DNA of 64,000 nt from Streptomyces sp. A0642 (GTDB taxonomy: Bacteria > Actinomycetota > Actinomycetes > Streptomycetales > Streptomycetaceae): the NCBI RefSeq assembly GCF_004795105.1, contig NZ_SSBL01000008.1, positions 186,001 to 250,000 on the forward strand, in the 5' to 3' direction. The translations under genes were made by a program, and so were the position numbers. The notes under the pieces are model-generated. The model did not search any database. It saw only the letters and a program-made list of their open reading frames with translations, and had not been told where the DNA came from. This document shows positions 9,401 through 16,762 of the stretch, piece by piece. The stretch's first letter is position 1. Each line of letters opens with the position of its first letter.

Positions 9401-10194
9401 GACGGCTCCGCCTCCGCGGCGGGAGGAGCGGCAACGGGTGCGGCGGGCTGCTGCGGGGCGTGGGCCGCCCACTGGCCCGCCCCCTGCGGCGGGATCTGGC
9501 CGAGCTGGGGGCCCGGGAGGGCTGCCGCCTCGTCGGCCGGCAGCTCGAAGTACTCGGGTTCGGCGGTGGCCGGGCCGGCGTGCCGTGCGGGCGACTGCAC
9601 GGCCGCCTGCGGCTGGGCCTGCGGCCGCGACGTACCGGCCGGCCCCCGGTCGGCCAGGGAACGGACCACGCCGCCACCCGACGTACCACCGTAGGAAGGG
9701 CCGGATTCGGCGGAGGGGCCGCGGTGCAGCGGGCGGCGCGCGGGCGCCTGGGCCTGCGCCGCGGGGACCTGGGCCTGCGCCGGTGCCGGGACGGGCGACG
9801 GAATGCGCACGCCGCCGAGGTCGACATGGCCGGAGTTCCGGCCACCGGACTCATGGGTCCCCTGGGCGGGCTCCTCGAACGACGCTCCGGCCTGCTGCAT
9901 GGCGTAGACCGGGGCCTGGGCCTGCTCCGGGAACGGGACTCCCCCGTCGCCCTGAGACTGCTGCGCGGGAGCGTGCTGGTACGCCGGGCCCTGCTCGGCC
10001 GGCGGGGCCTGCACCGCCTGGGGTTCGCTCCAGGCGCCCTGGGGGCTCGGCATCAGCAGAAGGTCGTCGTCCTCGGACACGTGCTCGGAGGGGTCGAGGA
10101 AGGTGTAGTCGCCAGGGGCGGGGATGCCCTGCTGCTCCACCATGCCTGCGTTCTCCGGCAGTCCCTCGCCCGGGATCTGGCCGGTGTCACTCAT
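6481..10194 (-). CDS. cobT: Giant BluB-CobT fusion with disordered repeat N-terminus
   Basis: A 1237-aa protein starting at ATG 10194 (MSDTGQIPGEGLPENAGM). Residues about 1-655 are low-complexity Pro/Ala/Glu/Val sequence with imperfect TAPVE, AAPVE and PAPEPTEPA repeats and no recognisable fold. Residues about 660-870 are a nitroreductase-fold BluB-like domain (RERRDIRNGF, PSVGHSQPWDFVV, VGWVSFFD, YLCVGYVDEFP), which makes 5,6-dimethylbenzimidazole from FMN. Residues about 885-1230 are CobT (RMTKPAGALGMLE, FAGDHGVHAQGVTAWP, GEMGIANTTASAAL, GRGTGINDEMHARKIDVV), which activates that base with nicotinate mononucleotide. The fusion couples synthesis and activation of the lower ligand of B12. The repeat tail is unusual for a metabolic enzyme. 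It lies downstream of cobL with a 332-bp gap. Confidence 0.93.
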   Translation of the reverse strand: MSDTGQIPGEGLPENAGMVEQQGIPAPGDYTFLDPSEHVSEDDDLLLMPSPQGAWSEPQAVQAPPAEQGPAYQHAPAQQSQGDGGVPFPEQAQAPVYAMQQAGASFEEPAQGTHESGGRNSGHVDLGGVRIPSPVPAPAQAQVPAAQAQAPARRPLHRGPSAESGPSYGGTSGGGVVRSLADRGPAGTSRPQAQPQAAVQSPARHAGPATAEPEYFELPADEAAALPGPQLGQIPPQGAGQWAAHAPQQPAAPVAAPPAAEAEPSVPEPSAAETVVPEAAGAEPTAEEPVAGTQAEGPAPVAQSVEEVRVDVAPAEPVAVETAPVETAPVETAPVETAPVEPAPVVADGPAAGPVAAGIPAEALEETARAEAPEEAVPAQAAPAPVEAAPADTVAVAEPEAPAEAAPSEAVMAEAAPVEAAPVEAAPVEAAPVEVARGEEPVFEPAPAEPVAPVEVAPAEEPVAEALPFEAAPAHEAQAEEAPFEAAAPVRPPVEPVPDGASLGRFVPVAGSLPTTPHLAPTPAAEQPAHPAPEAAAVVAESGPAGAAREPVVETPAPHPATEPAPAPEPTEPALTESAPAPEFTEPAPHPVTGSAPGPELTESAPEPGPEVIETPDLTVNQPEPTRPEAATEPATADAPAAPQDSGEAPAAEAGQAPAVSPPAPGYDDAEREAVLRVMRERRDIRNGFRSDPVPHEVLLRVLEAAHTAPSVGHSQPWDFVVIRSAETRRSMHELAQRQREAYAQSLPKARAKQFKELKIEAILDTPVNIVVTADPTRGGRHTLGRHTQPQMAPYSSALAVENLWLAARAEGLGVGWVSFFDEREMVRALGLPEHLEVVAYLCVGYVDEFPEEPELMQAGWSKRRPLSWVVHEETYGRRALPGEEPHDLLQETIAGIRPLDAKALGEAWERQKRMTKPAGALGMLEIISAQLSGLSRMCPPPIPEPAAVAIFAGDHGVHAQGVTAWPQEVTGQMVANFLGGGAVCNAFAAQVGAEVCVVDVGVATDLPAQSGLLPRKVRAGTADFTTGPALTREEVLAAIEVGIETARDLVAAGNKGLLTGEMGIANTTASAALICVYTGMDPSEVTGRGTGINDEMHARKIDVVRRALDLHQPDPADPIGVLAAVGGLEHAAMAGFLLGGASLRTPVILDGVSAGAAALVARAIAPEALAACIAGHRSAEPGHVAALNKLGLRPLVDLDLRLGEGTGALLALPIVQSAARAMHEVATFDSAGVTEK
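8892..8951 (-). repeat. 15-bp coding tandem repeat, 4 copies (AAPVE)
   Basis: Four head-to-tail copies of a 15-bp unit (plus strand CCTCGACGGGTGCGG, the last two with a G-to-T change) encode AAPVE repeats in the disordered tail of the BluB-CobT fusion. In-frame length variation between strains is expected. Confidence 0.9.
9161..9235 (-). repeat. 15-bp coding tandem repeat, 5 copies (TAPVE)
   Basis: Five copies of a 15-bp unit are present. The last four are identical (plus strand ACGGGCGCGGTCTCC) and the first has two changes. They encode TAPVE repeats in the same disordered region. The near-identity suggests recent expansion. Confidence 0.9.
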
Positions 10195-10526
10195 GCGTAC
10201 CCCTCGCCCATCGTCAGTGCTCCTTCGGCCCTTCGCCCGGGACGCCCCGACACCGCACGCCGGTGCTCGTCCCAAGGGACGGGCGGGCGCGCCGCGCGGC
10301 ACGAGTCGGTCGCGGACATACTGCATTCTCGCGGCCGTTCGCCGCCGCGGCAGGTCATTTCGCCACGGCTCGCTGTGGACTGCGCCACGTTGCGCGTCCC
10401 CCGGATCTGCCGTACCACAACGGGGGTCAAAACAGTCCCCTTTTCCGGACATTGACGAACGAAGCGACGAACGTCCGGGCGCGGTGCAACGATCGGCCAG
10501 CCTACCTCGCACCGTATGCCGACGGG
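10195..10526. other. Gap between cobL and cobT
   Basis: A 332-bp non-coding stretch on the cob strand. I looked for a cobalamin riboswitch (B12-box core) on the minus strand and did not find one. A promoter for cobT is expected here but I could not assign it. Short ORFs crossing it lack codon bias. Confidence 0.5.
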
Positions 10527-11765
10527 TCAGGGGGCAAGGTCCGAACGCAGTGCGGACAGCAGAAAGACGACCGTGCGTTCGCGCTCCGCCCATGCAGCCG
10601 TGTCGAGTTCGACGGACTGGAGGAGGGAGCAGGCGACCGTGTATCCGTTCTCGGTGAGGGCCGCCCCCAGTGCCTCGGCCTCGTCCCGGGTCGACGCGTG
10701 CGTCACGATCCGCTCGGGCCTGCGGGCGGCGACCGCGGTGACGACCGGGGCGCCGCCGCCTCCGATCCGTACGACATCCGGCTCGGGCAGCCGTTCCAGT
10801 ACGTGGGGCGCGCGGCCCTCGACGACCTGGAGTTGCACTCCGAAGGCCCGGGCCGCCGCGGTCGTGCGGGCGCAGGCGTCCCGATCACTGTCGACGGCGA
10901 GGACGGCCGCGCCGAAGCGGGCCGCCTCCACGGCCAGGGCCCCGCTGCCGGAGCCGATGTCCCAGAGCAGGTCGCCGGTCCGGGGCCCGAGGTGGGCGAG
11001 TTGGGCGGCCCGGAGTCCGGGCGCCTCGCCCTCGCCGCTGCCGCCGCCGGCGTCCGTTCCGGCGCCCCGGTAGGCGTCGGCCGGCAGCGCCCAGCCGCGT
11101 ACGCCCTGGGGGTAGGCGGGGTGGCGGCCCGCGATCCAGGCTCCCTCCGCCCGCTGTTCGGGGCCTCCCCCGATGACGATGACGACGTTGGGGTCGCGCC
11201 AGACGTGATCGGCCGCGGCATCGGAGGTGACGACGGTGACCTGTTCGCGGTCGGTGCCGAGTTCCTCGCAGATGACGAAGGTGCGGTGGACGCCTTCGAG
11301 CAGCAGGGCGAGTTCGGCGGGGCCCGCGCCGGGCGAGGTGAGGACGGCGACCTTGTGGTGGGCGCGGCAGACGTTCACGGCGCGGCGCAGGGTGCGGGGG
11401 TGGGCGACGACCGTCTGGGCGTCCTCCCACGGCATGCCGGCGCGGGCGAAGGCGGTGGCGACGGAGGAGACGGCGGGCACGACTTCCACTTCGAGGCCGT
11501 GCTCGGGGGCGCGCAGGGTGCGGACGACGCCGAAGAACCCGGGGTCGCCGTCGGCGAGGACCACGGCGCTGCCGCGGTGGCCGGCGATGCGGCGGGCCGC
11601 GAGGTCGACGGAACCGAGCCGGATCCGCTCCGCGCCGTGCGGGATTTCGGGCAGGGCGAGGTGGTGGGCGGCGCCGGCGACGAGGGTGGCGGCCGAGAGC
11701 GCGGCGGTGGCCGCTCTGGTCAGTGGCGAGCCGTCCCAGCCGATCACTGTGACCCGGTCGGCCAT
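10527..11765 (-). CDS. cobL: Precorrin-6Y C5,15-methyltransferase (decarboxylating), CbiE-CbiT fusion
   Basis: A 412-aa protein. The N-terminal half (about 1-205) is a CbiE tetrapyrrole methylase (VTVIGWDG, VVLADGDPGFFG, VVPAVSSVATAFARAGMPWEDA). The C-terminal half (about 230-412) is a class-I SAM methyltransferase, CbiT, with GDLLWDIGSGSGALAVEAA and a following AVDSD acidic loop. Together they methylate C5 and C15 and decarboxylate the C12 acetate in the corrin pathway. ATG 11765 has AGGAGA 9-10 nt upstream. It heads the minus-strand cob group (cobL, bluB-cobT, cobA). Confidence 0.93.
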   Translation of the reverse strand: MADRVTVIGWDGSPLTRAATAALSAATLVAGAAHHLALPEIPHGAERIRLGSVDLAARRIAGHRGSAVVLADGDPGFFGVVRTLRAPEHGLEVEVVPAVSSVATAFARAGMPWEDAQTVVAHPRTLRRAVNVCRAHHKVAVLTSPGAGPAELALLLEGVHRTFVICEELGTDREQVTVVTSDAAADHVWRDPNVVIVIGGGPEQRAEGAWIAGRHPAYPQGVRGWALPADAYRGAGTDAGGGSGEGEAPGLRAAQLAHLGPRTGDLLWDIGSGSGALAVEAARFGAAVLAVDSDRDACARTTAAARAFGVQLQVVEGRAPHVLERLPEPDVVRIGGGGAPVVTAVAARRPERIVTHASTRDEAEALGAALTENGYTVACSLLQSVELDTAAWAERERTVVFLLSALRSDLAP

Positions 11766-11833
11766 CTGTCGTCAGTCTCCTGGTGTTGTCGCAGGTGGGG
11801 CAGGGCGCCCGGGGCCGGGCAGGGTGAGGCTAC

Positions 11834-11847
11834 CTGGTCCGGACCAG
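11834..11847. promoter_or_regulatory. 14-bp perfect palindrome upstream of cobL
   Basis: CTGGTCCGGACCAG is a perfect palindrome in the 116-bp gap before cobL. It resembles the TGGTCNGACCA half-sites of FadR-type GntR repressors, but no such regulator lies nearby. It could be an operator or a chance GC palindrome. Confidence 0.35.
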
Positions 11848-11881
11848 TGCGGCGTCGGTGCCCCGGGAAAGTCGGATGCTC

Positions 11882-12520
11882 TCAGTTCCAGTCGTTGTAG
11901 GTGCCGTAGCCGCCGGCGTCGGCGAGCTCTTCCGCCACCCCTTCGAGGTCCTCGGGAAGCAGGCCCCAGACGATCAGGTCGGTCCTGATGTCGGTCCACC
12001 CTCCGTCCTCGGTCTGTGAGCGGGCTATGCGGGCGTTGCGCAGGACGCCCTCGCTGATGCAGCCGAGCTTCTGCGCGACCTGCTGGGAGGCGGTGTTGTC
12101 GGCGGCGGTGCGCAGTTCGATGCGCTCGAAGGCCTGGTCGCGGAAGAGCCACTGGGCCACGGCCAGCACCGACTCGGTGGCGTAGCCCTCGCCGCGCGCC
12201 CACGGGGCGGTGATGTAGGCGGCCTCGGTGGCGCGGGTGCGCCAGTCGGTGTTGCGCAGCCGCACCGAGCCGACGAGCCGCTGGGTGAGGAACTCGGTGA
12301 CGGCGAGCACGATGCCGTCGCCCTTGGTGCGCTGTGCGGGAGCGATCCTGCGGACCCAGCGTTCGGCGTCGACCTGGGTGTAGGGGTGGGGCGCCTCGGT
12401 CCAGGCGATGACGAGTTCGTCGTTCATCATCTCGATGTACGCGGGGATGTCCGCCATGTCGAACGGGCGCAGCACCAACCGGTCCGTGCTGATGGAGATG
12501 TCCGGAAAGGTGGAAGTCAT
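11882..12520 (-). CDS. GNAT acetyltransferase (RimJ/RimL-like)
   Basis: A 212-aa protein starting at ATG 12520 with GGAG 6 nt upstream. The open frame extends upstream to 12646, but that stretch is unlike the family. It has the RimJ/RimL layout: RLVLRPFDMADIPAYIEMM near the start, GSVRLRNTDW, then the acetyl-CoA loop ITAPWARGEGYATE and the terminal helix AADNTASQQVAQKLGCISEGVLRN. It is predicted to N-acetylate a protein terminus or an amino-containing small molecule. The substrate is not evident. It is not obviously linked to the neighbouring cob or met genes. Confidence 0.88.
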   Translation of the reverse strand: MTSTFPDISISTDRLVLRPFDMADIPAYIEMMNDELVIAWTEAPHPYTQVDAERWVRRIAPAQRTKGDGIVLAVTEFLTQRLVGSVRLRNTDWRTRATEAAYITAPWARGEGYATESVLAVAQWLFRDQAFERIELRTAADNTASQQVAQKLGCISEGVLRNARIARSQTEDGGWTDIRTDLIVWGLLPEDLEGVAEELADAGGYGTYNDWN

Positions 12521-12600
12521 GCGCAGCTCCATGCCGAAGACCGTGTAAAGGCACAGCATGCAGCATCGGGCGTGCCTCGCGCATGGCCGGGTCCGCACGG

Positions 12601-12639
12601 CGGAGCCCCGCACACCCGGGCGGGGTGTGCGGGGCTCCG
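12601..12639 (-). terminator. Terminator of the metNIQ operon
   Basis: A perfect 17-bp stem (CGGAGCCCCGCACACCC and its complement) with a 5-nt loop lies 22 nt beyond the metQ stop. Confidence 0.85.
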
Positions 12640-12660
12640 CGGGCAAGTGCCGCGCCGGGG

Positions 12661-13527
12661 TCAGGACTTGGCTGCGGTACCGAAGGCCGGGACGACCGAG
12701 CCCTGGTAGGTGTCCTCGATGAACTTCTTGACCTCGTCGGAGTGGAGGAGCTTCACGAGCTTCTCGACGCGGGCGTCCCTCTCATTGCCCTTCTTGACGG
12801 CGATGATGTTGGCGTACGGGTTGCCCTCGGCCTTCTCCAGCACCAGGGCGTCCTTGGCGGGCTTGAGGCCGGCCTCGATGGCGTAGTTGCCGTTGATGAC
12901 GGCGGCGTCCACGTCGTTCAGGGCGCGGGGGACGGTCGCGGCCTCCAGCTCCTTGAACTCCAGGCCCTTCTTGTCGGTGATGTCGCTCAGCTTGGCGCTG
13001 GTGCCGACACCGTCCTTGAGGGTGATCAGGCCGTTCTCGGCGAGCAGCTGGAGCGCGCGGCCCTCGTTGGTGGTGTCGTTCGGTACGGCGATGGTCTGGC
13101 CGGACTTGACGTCGCCCAGGCCCTTGACCTTCTTGGAGTAGAGGCCGAGGGGCTCCAGGTGCACGGTGCCGACGGACACCAGGTGGGTGTCGTTCTTCTT
13201 GTTGAAGTCGTCCAGGTAGGGCTGGTGCTGGAAGAAGTTGGCGTCGACCTGGCCGGTCTCGGTGGCGGTGTTCGGCAGGACGTAGTCCGTGAACTCCTTG
13301 ACCTCCAGCTTGAGGCCGGCCTTGGCCGCCAGGTTCTTCTTGACGAAGCCCAGGATGTCGGCGTGCGGCGTCGGCGACGCGGCGACGACGAGGGCCTTGG
13401 AGGTGTCGGCCTCGGCGCCGGTCCCGGCCTTGGACGCCGGGTCGGAGTCCGTCCCGCAGGCGGTGAGGCCGAAGGCGAGGGCGGCGGTGGCGGCGGCAGC
13501 CGCGGTGATCTTGATGTTCTTACGCAC
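12661..13527 (-). CDS. metQ: Methionine ABC transporter substrate-binding lipoprotein
   Basis: A 288-aa NlpA/MetQ-family lipoprotein starting at GTG 13527. A type II signal peptide ends in the lipobox LTAC, with lipidated Cys24. The mature protein shows family blocks ASPTPHADILGFVKKNLAAKAGLKLEVKEFTDYVLPN, ANFFQHQPYLDDFN and VPNDTTNEGRALQLL. It captures L- or D-methionine outside the membrane and delivers it to MetI/MetN. It is the last gene of metN-metI-metQ, 70 bp after metI, and is followed by a strong terminator. Confidence 0.95.
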   Translation of the reverse strand: MRKNIKITAAAAATAALAFGLTACGTDSDPASKAGTGAEADTSKALVVAASPTPHADILGFVKKNLAAKAGLKLEVKEFTDYVLPNTATETGQVDANFFQHQPYLDDFNKKNDTHLVSVGTVHLEPLGLYSKKVKGLGDVKSGQTIAVPNDTTNEGRALQLLAENGLITLKDGVGTSAKLSDITDKKGLEFKELEAATVPRALNDVDAAVINGNYAIEAGLKPAKDALVLEKAEGNPYANIIAVKKGNERDARVEKLVKLLHSDEVKKFIEDTYQGSVVPAFGTAAKS

Positions 13528-13597
13528 GAAGAGTGCCTCTTTCAGGTGGTGATGGTGGTACGCCCGGACAAGGAGTGCGGGCTCGGAGGAGAGAAGT

Positions 13598-14266
13598 TCA
13601 GGAGGTGCGGCCGCGGCGGGCCAGCAGGCGTACGGCTCCGTCGCCGATCAGCTGGATCACGGTCACGATGACGATCAGCAGCGCGACGGTGATGAGCATG
13701 AACTGGTTGTCGAAGCGCTGGAATCCATAGGTGACGGCCTTGGATCCGAGCCCTTCGCCGCCGACCGCCCCGGCCATCGCGGAGTAGCCGATGAGCACGA
13801 TGAGGGTGGTGGTGACGCCGGAGACGAGCGAGGGCAGCGCCTGCGGCAGCAGGACCTTGCGGACGATCGTCGGGATCGAGCCGCCCATGGACTGGACGGC
13901 TTCGACGAGCCCGTGGTCGACCTCGCGCACCGCGGTCTCGACGAGACGGGCGAAGAAGGGGATGGCGCCGACGGCGAGCGGCACGATCATCGCGGTCGGG
14001 CCGATGAAGGTGCCGACGACCCAGGTGGTGAAGGGGATCAGGGCGATCAGCAGGATGATGAAGGGAAGCGACCGGCCGATGTTCACGATCACGCCGATGA
14101 CCTTGTTCACCGGCGTGTTCTGCAGCAGTCCGCCCTTGTCGGTGAGGACGAGCAGCACGCCGAGCGGCAGTCCGGCCAGGATGGTGACGGCCGCGGACCA
14201 CAGCACCATGTAGAGGGTGTCGATAGTGCCCTGCGTGAGCAGCGGCTGCATTTCCGACCAGGTCAC
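13598..14266 (-). CDS. metI: Methionine ABC transporter permease
   Basis: A 222-aa inner-membrane protein with about five hydrophobic segments. The BPD_transp_1 EAA loop is visible as VEAVQSMGGSIPTIVRKVLLPQALPSLVSG. The GTG start at 14266 overlaps the metN stop in a GTGA arrangement, indicating translational coupling. It forms the methionine channel with MetN as ATPase and MetQ as receptor. Confidence 0.94.
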   Translation of the reverse strand: MTWSEMQPLLTQGTIDTLYMVLWSAAVTILAGLPLGVLLVLTDKGGLLQNTPVNKVIGVIVNIGRSLPFIILLIALIPFTTWVVGTFIGPTAMIVPLAVGAIPFFARLVETAVREVDHGLVEAVQSMGGSIPTIVRKVLLPQALPSLVSGVTTTLIVLIGYSAMAGAVGGEGLGSKAVTYGFQRFDNQFMLITVALLIVIVTVIQLIGDGAVRLLARRGRTS

Positions 14267-15312
14267 TTCGCCACCTCCTTGGTGAGCGGTGCGGGGACGG
14301 TGACGGATGCGGTTTCGACGACCTCGGCCTGCAGGCCCTGCTCGCGCAGGAAGCCGATCGGGACGACGTTCTCCTCGAACCGGCCGGGCAGCTCGATGCG
14401 CATCCGGCCGATCTGCTTGCCGCCGACGGTGTCCATCGCGGCGCCCAGGATCGAGATGTCGATGTTGTACGTACGGGAGAGCTGCGAGATCACCGGCCGG
14501 CCGGCGGCGTCCCCGTGGAAGGTGACGTCGACGACCGTGCGGTCGGGGCCGGAGGCGGTGCCGCCGACCGGGAACAGTTCGTGGGCGAGTTCGGAGCCCG
14601 GGGTGGCGAGGAGGTCGCCGACGGTTCCGGACTCGACGATGCGCCCCTTCTGCATCAGCGCGGCGGAGTCGCAGATCGTCTTGACGACGTCCATCTCGTG
14701 CGTGATGAGCAGGACGGTGAGGCCGAGCTGCTGGTTGAGGTCGCGCAGCAGCTGGAGGATGGAGCGGGTGGTCTCGGGGTCCAGGGCCGAGGTCGCCTCG
14801 TCCGAGAGCAGCACCTTGGGGTCGCCGGCGAGGGCGCGGGCGATGCCGACACGCTGCTTCTGGCCGCCGGAGAGCTGGCCCGGGTAGGCCTTGGCCTTGT
14901 CGGCGAGGCCGACGAGGTCGAGGAGTTCGAGCGCCTTGCGGGTCCGTTCGCGGCCGGTGACGCCGAGGATCTCCAGCGGGAGTTCCACGTTGTCCCGGAC
15001 GGTGCGGGAGGCCAGCAGGTTGAAGTGCTGGAAGACCATGCCGATGCGGCTGCGCGCCTCACGCAGTTCCTTGCCGGCCCGGCGGCCGCGGCCCGCGAGT
15101 GCGGTGAGGTCCTGGCCCGCGACGGTCACGGTTCCGGAGGTCGGACGCTCCAGCAGGTTGACGCAGCGGATGAGGGAGGACTTACCGGCGCCGCTCTGCC
15201 CGATGACGCCGAACACCTCGCCCTCGCGGACGTGCAGGTCGACTCCGTCCAGAGCGGTGACCTCACGGCCGCGCGACTGGTAGACCTTCGTGAGGCCCGT
15301 AGTGGTGATCAC
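14263..15312 (-). CDS. metN: Methionine ABC transporter ATP-binding protein
   Basis: A 349-aa ATPase with Walker A GQSGAGKSS, Q-loop FQHFNLL, signature LSGGQKQR, Walker B VLLSDEA (Ser before the Asp, as in many MetN) and H-loop ITHEMD. The C-terminal roughly 80 residues form the NIL domain that binds methionine and gives feedback inhibition. I chose GTG 15312 because homologues start with ITTTGLTKVY; the frame also has an upstream start at 15366. Expression is probably controlled through the long leader at 15313-15621, which carries a Cys-containing uORF. Confidence 0.92.
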   Translation of the reverse strand: MITTTGLTKVYQSRGREVTALDGVDLHVREGEVFGVIGQSGAGKSSLIRCVNLLERPTSGTVTVAGQDLTALAGRGRRAGKELREARSRIGMVFQHFNLLASRTVRDNVELPLEILGVTGRERTRKALELLDLVGLADKAKAYPGQLSGGQKQRVGIARALAGDPKVLLSDEATSALDPETTRSILQLLRDLNQQLGLTVLLITHEMDVVKTICDSAALMQKGRIVESGTVGDLLATPGSELAHELFPVGGTASGPDRTVVDVTFHGDAAGRPVISQLSRTYNIDISILGAAMDTVGGKQIGRMRIELPGRFEENVVPIGFLREQGLQAEVVETASVTVPAPLTKEVAK

Positions 15313-15534
15313 AGGGTTTCCGTCACTGTCGAGTGCGCGGCGCGGTGTCCGCCGGGCACGGGGCATTCGTCCGGTGAGACTGTCCGGACGTTTCGATCGG
15401 ACGTTCCGAGCGGGGTTCCGGCACGGCCGGACACGGCGGTGGCCGCGCGGCGGCGTGCCGGGAGACGCGTTCCGCTGGGTGCGGACGGCTCGGGCTCGGT
15501 CTCGCTTCGGGGCGCGAGGCTCAGGCGTGGGCCC

Positions 15535-15621
15535 TCAGAAGGCGCGCATTCGACACATACAACGAGCACCGGGCGTCGTGATCGCCTCGGTCGCAAGGGT
15601 GCGGCTGCTCGTCGTGGTCAT
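15535..15621 (-). CDS. Cys-containing leader peptide upstream of metNIQ
   Basis: A 28-codon ORF, ATG 15621 to TGA 15535, ending RCMCRMRAF. On the transcript side, TTTACT (15628-15633) lies 6 nt before the ATG, so the mRNA probably starts at the ATG. Short leader peptides with clustered Cys codons are known upstream of sulfur-metabolism genes in actinobacteria. Here two Cys and two Met codons fall in the last nine codons, ahead of a methionine importer. I infer ribosome-mediated attenuation. The 222-nt stretch between the uORF and metN has no assigned gene, and I see no SAM riboswitch core in it. Confidence 0.7.
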   Translation of the reverse strand: MTTTSSRTLATEAITTPGARCMCRMRAF

Positions 15622-15627
15622 GCGCCC

Positions 15628-15682
15628 AGTAAAACAGACGTGAGCTTCCCGCCGGACCGGCTGTCCGGATAGCGGACAGCCG
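15628..15682 (-). promoter_or_regulatory. metNIQ promoter candidate with upstream operator
   Basis: The -10-like TTTACT lies at 15628-15633. An inverted repeat, CGGCTGTCCG and CGGACAGCCG with a 5-nt GATAG spacer (15658-15682), is centred about 49 bp upstream of the likely start site. That position suits an activator, or a repressor bound next to the -35 region. I could not identify a consensus -35. Confidence 0.5.
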
Positions 15683-15959
15683 TGGATGGTGCCACGCCGC
15701 CAACCGAACGACTGGGACGCACTCCCTTCTCAACGCTGTGACCTGCGAGGACGTGAGACACGACCCCGGGATGGCACCGGTCTCCACCGACCTCGGGCAC
15801 CGGGAGTGTGGTCAAGACCACGACCTGCGTCCCGGCCGTCCGCCCGCAGCGGCCCGCCCGGCCGCGCGGCCCGGCACGCGCCTCCGCTTCGTCCGGCGGC
15901 GGCGGTGCGGGCACGGGGGCGCACGCAGCGGGCCCCGCGGCCCGTAATACCCTCGGCTC

Positions 15960-16319
15960 ATGCTTGACGCCCTGACGATCGCGGTCGGCGTGGCCGCCCT
16001 CGCCCTCGCCGCCTGGTGCGGATTCGCCGCCTACCGGGACCAGCCGACCAAGGACTGGCACTTCATCGGGATGGCCGTGGTCTCGCTGCTGGCCTTGTCC
16101 CAGCTGGTGGTGGGGATCGTGCAGCTGGCCCGCGGCGAGCGGCCGGAACAGGGCATGACCATCTTCCTCGCGTATCTGATCGGGGCCTTCCTCGCCGTGC
16201 CGGCGGCGGGCTTCCTGTCGCTGAGCGAGCGGACCCGCTGGGGTTCGGTGACGGTGGCGGCGGGCGCGGTCGTGCTGGCCGTTCTCGAAGTACGGCTCTA
16301 CGACATCTGGGGAAACTGA
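15960..16319 (+). CDS. Small four-helix membrane protein
   Basis: A 119-aa protein, mostly hydrophobic, with three or four predicted membrane helices (residues about 3-22, 35-58, 68-90 and 97-113). I recognise no domain. Its stop is 2 bp before the next gene, so the two are almost certainly one transcription unit. The function is unknown; the pair may form a small membrane complex. Confidence 0.75.
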   Translation: MLDALTIAVGVAALALAAWCGFAAYRDQPTKDWHFIGMAVVSLLALSQLVVGIVQLARGERPEQGMTIFLAYLIGAFLAVPAAGFLSLSERTRWGSVTVAAGAVVLAVLEVRLYDIWGN

Positions 16320-16321
16320 CC

Positions 16322-16762
16322 GTGACCGACACCGACCGCACCACCGCAGCGGCCCCCGGCGGGAAGCAGCCCTTCGATCTGGGCACCGGTCCCGGGCGCG
16401 TACTGGTCTGGTTCTACGGCGTGTTCACCGTGGCGGCCGCCTCCCGCGCGATCGTCCAGATGATCCTGGACTTCGGGAAGGCGCCGCTGTCCTACGTGCT
16501 GTCGGCGGCGGCCGCCGCCGTCTACGGCTTCATCACGTACTCGCTGGTGCGCGGGGGCGAGAAGGCGCGGCGCACTGCCCTGGTGTGCTGTGCCGCCGAG
16601 CTCGCCGGGGTGCTGATCGTGGGCACGTGGACGCTGGTCGAGCCGTCGGCGTTCTCGGACGCGACGGTCTGGTCGTACTGCGGGCGGGACTACCTGTTCA
16701 TCCCGGTGATCCTTCCGGTCACCGGGATGATGTGGCTGCGCCGCGCCAGGCCGGCCGGCTAG
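16322..16762 (+). CDS. Membrane protein, partner of upstream gene
   Basis: A 146-aa protein starting at GTG 16322, 2 bp after the previous stop. Four hydrophobic segments follow a hydrophilic N-terminus of about 25 residues (FYGVFTVAAASRAIVQMIL, LSYVLSAAAAAVYGFITYSLV, LVCCAAELAGVLIVGTWTLV, YLFIPVILPVTGMMWLRR). There is no known motif. The TAG stop at 16760-16762 overlaps the left end of a MITE-like element, so the insertion may have changed the original C-terminus. Confidence 0.75.
   Translation: MTDTDRTTAAAPGGKQPFDLGTGPGRVLVWFYGVFTVAAASRAIVQMILDFGKAPLSYVLSAAAAAVYGFITYSLVRGGEKARRTALVCCAAELAGVLIVGTWTLVEPSAFSDATVWSYCGRDYLFIPVILPVTGMMWLRRARPAG

Noticed and set aside
8318..9694. Long plus-strand ORFs opposite the cobT tail
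   Set aside because: They are Ser/Gly/Ala-rich mirror translations of the repetitive GC-rich coding strand, with no ribosome site or domain.
10195..10593. N-terminal extension of the cobT frame and a cobalamin riboswitch in the gap
   Set aside because: The extension lacks a ribosome site and codon bias. No B12-box core was seen on the minus strand.
15313..15534. SAM riboswitch in the metN leader
   Set aside because: I did not recognise a conserved SAM aptamer core by eye. The uORF is a better explanation, though a covariance-model search would be decisive.
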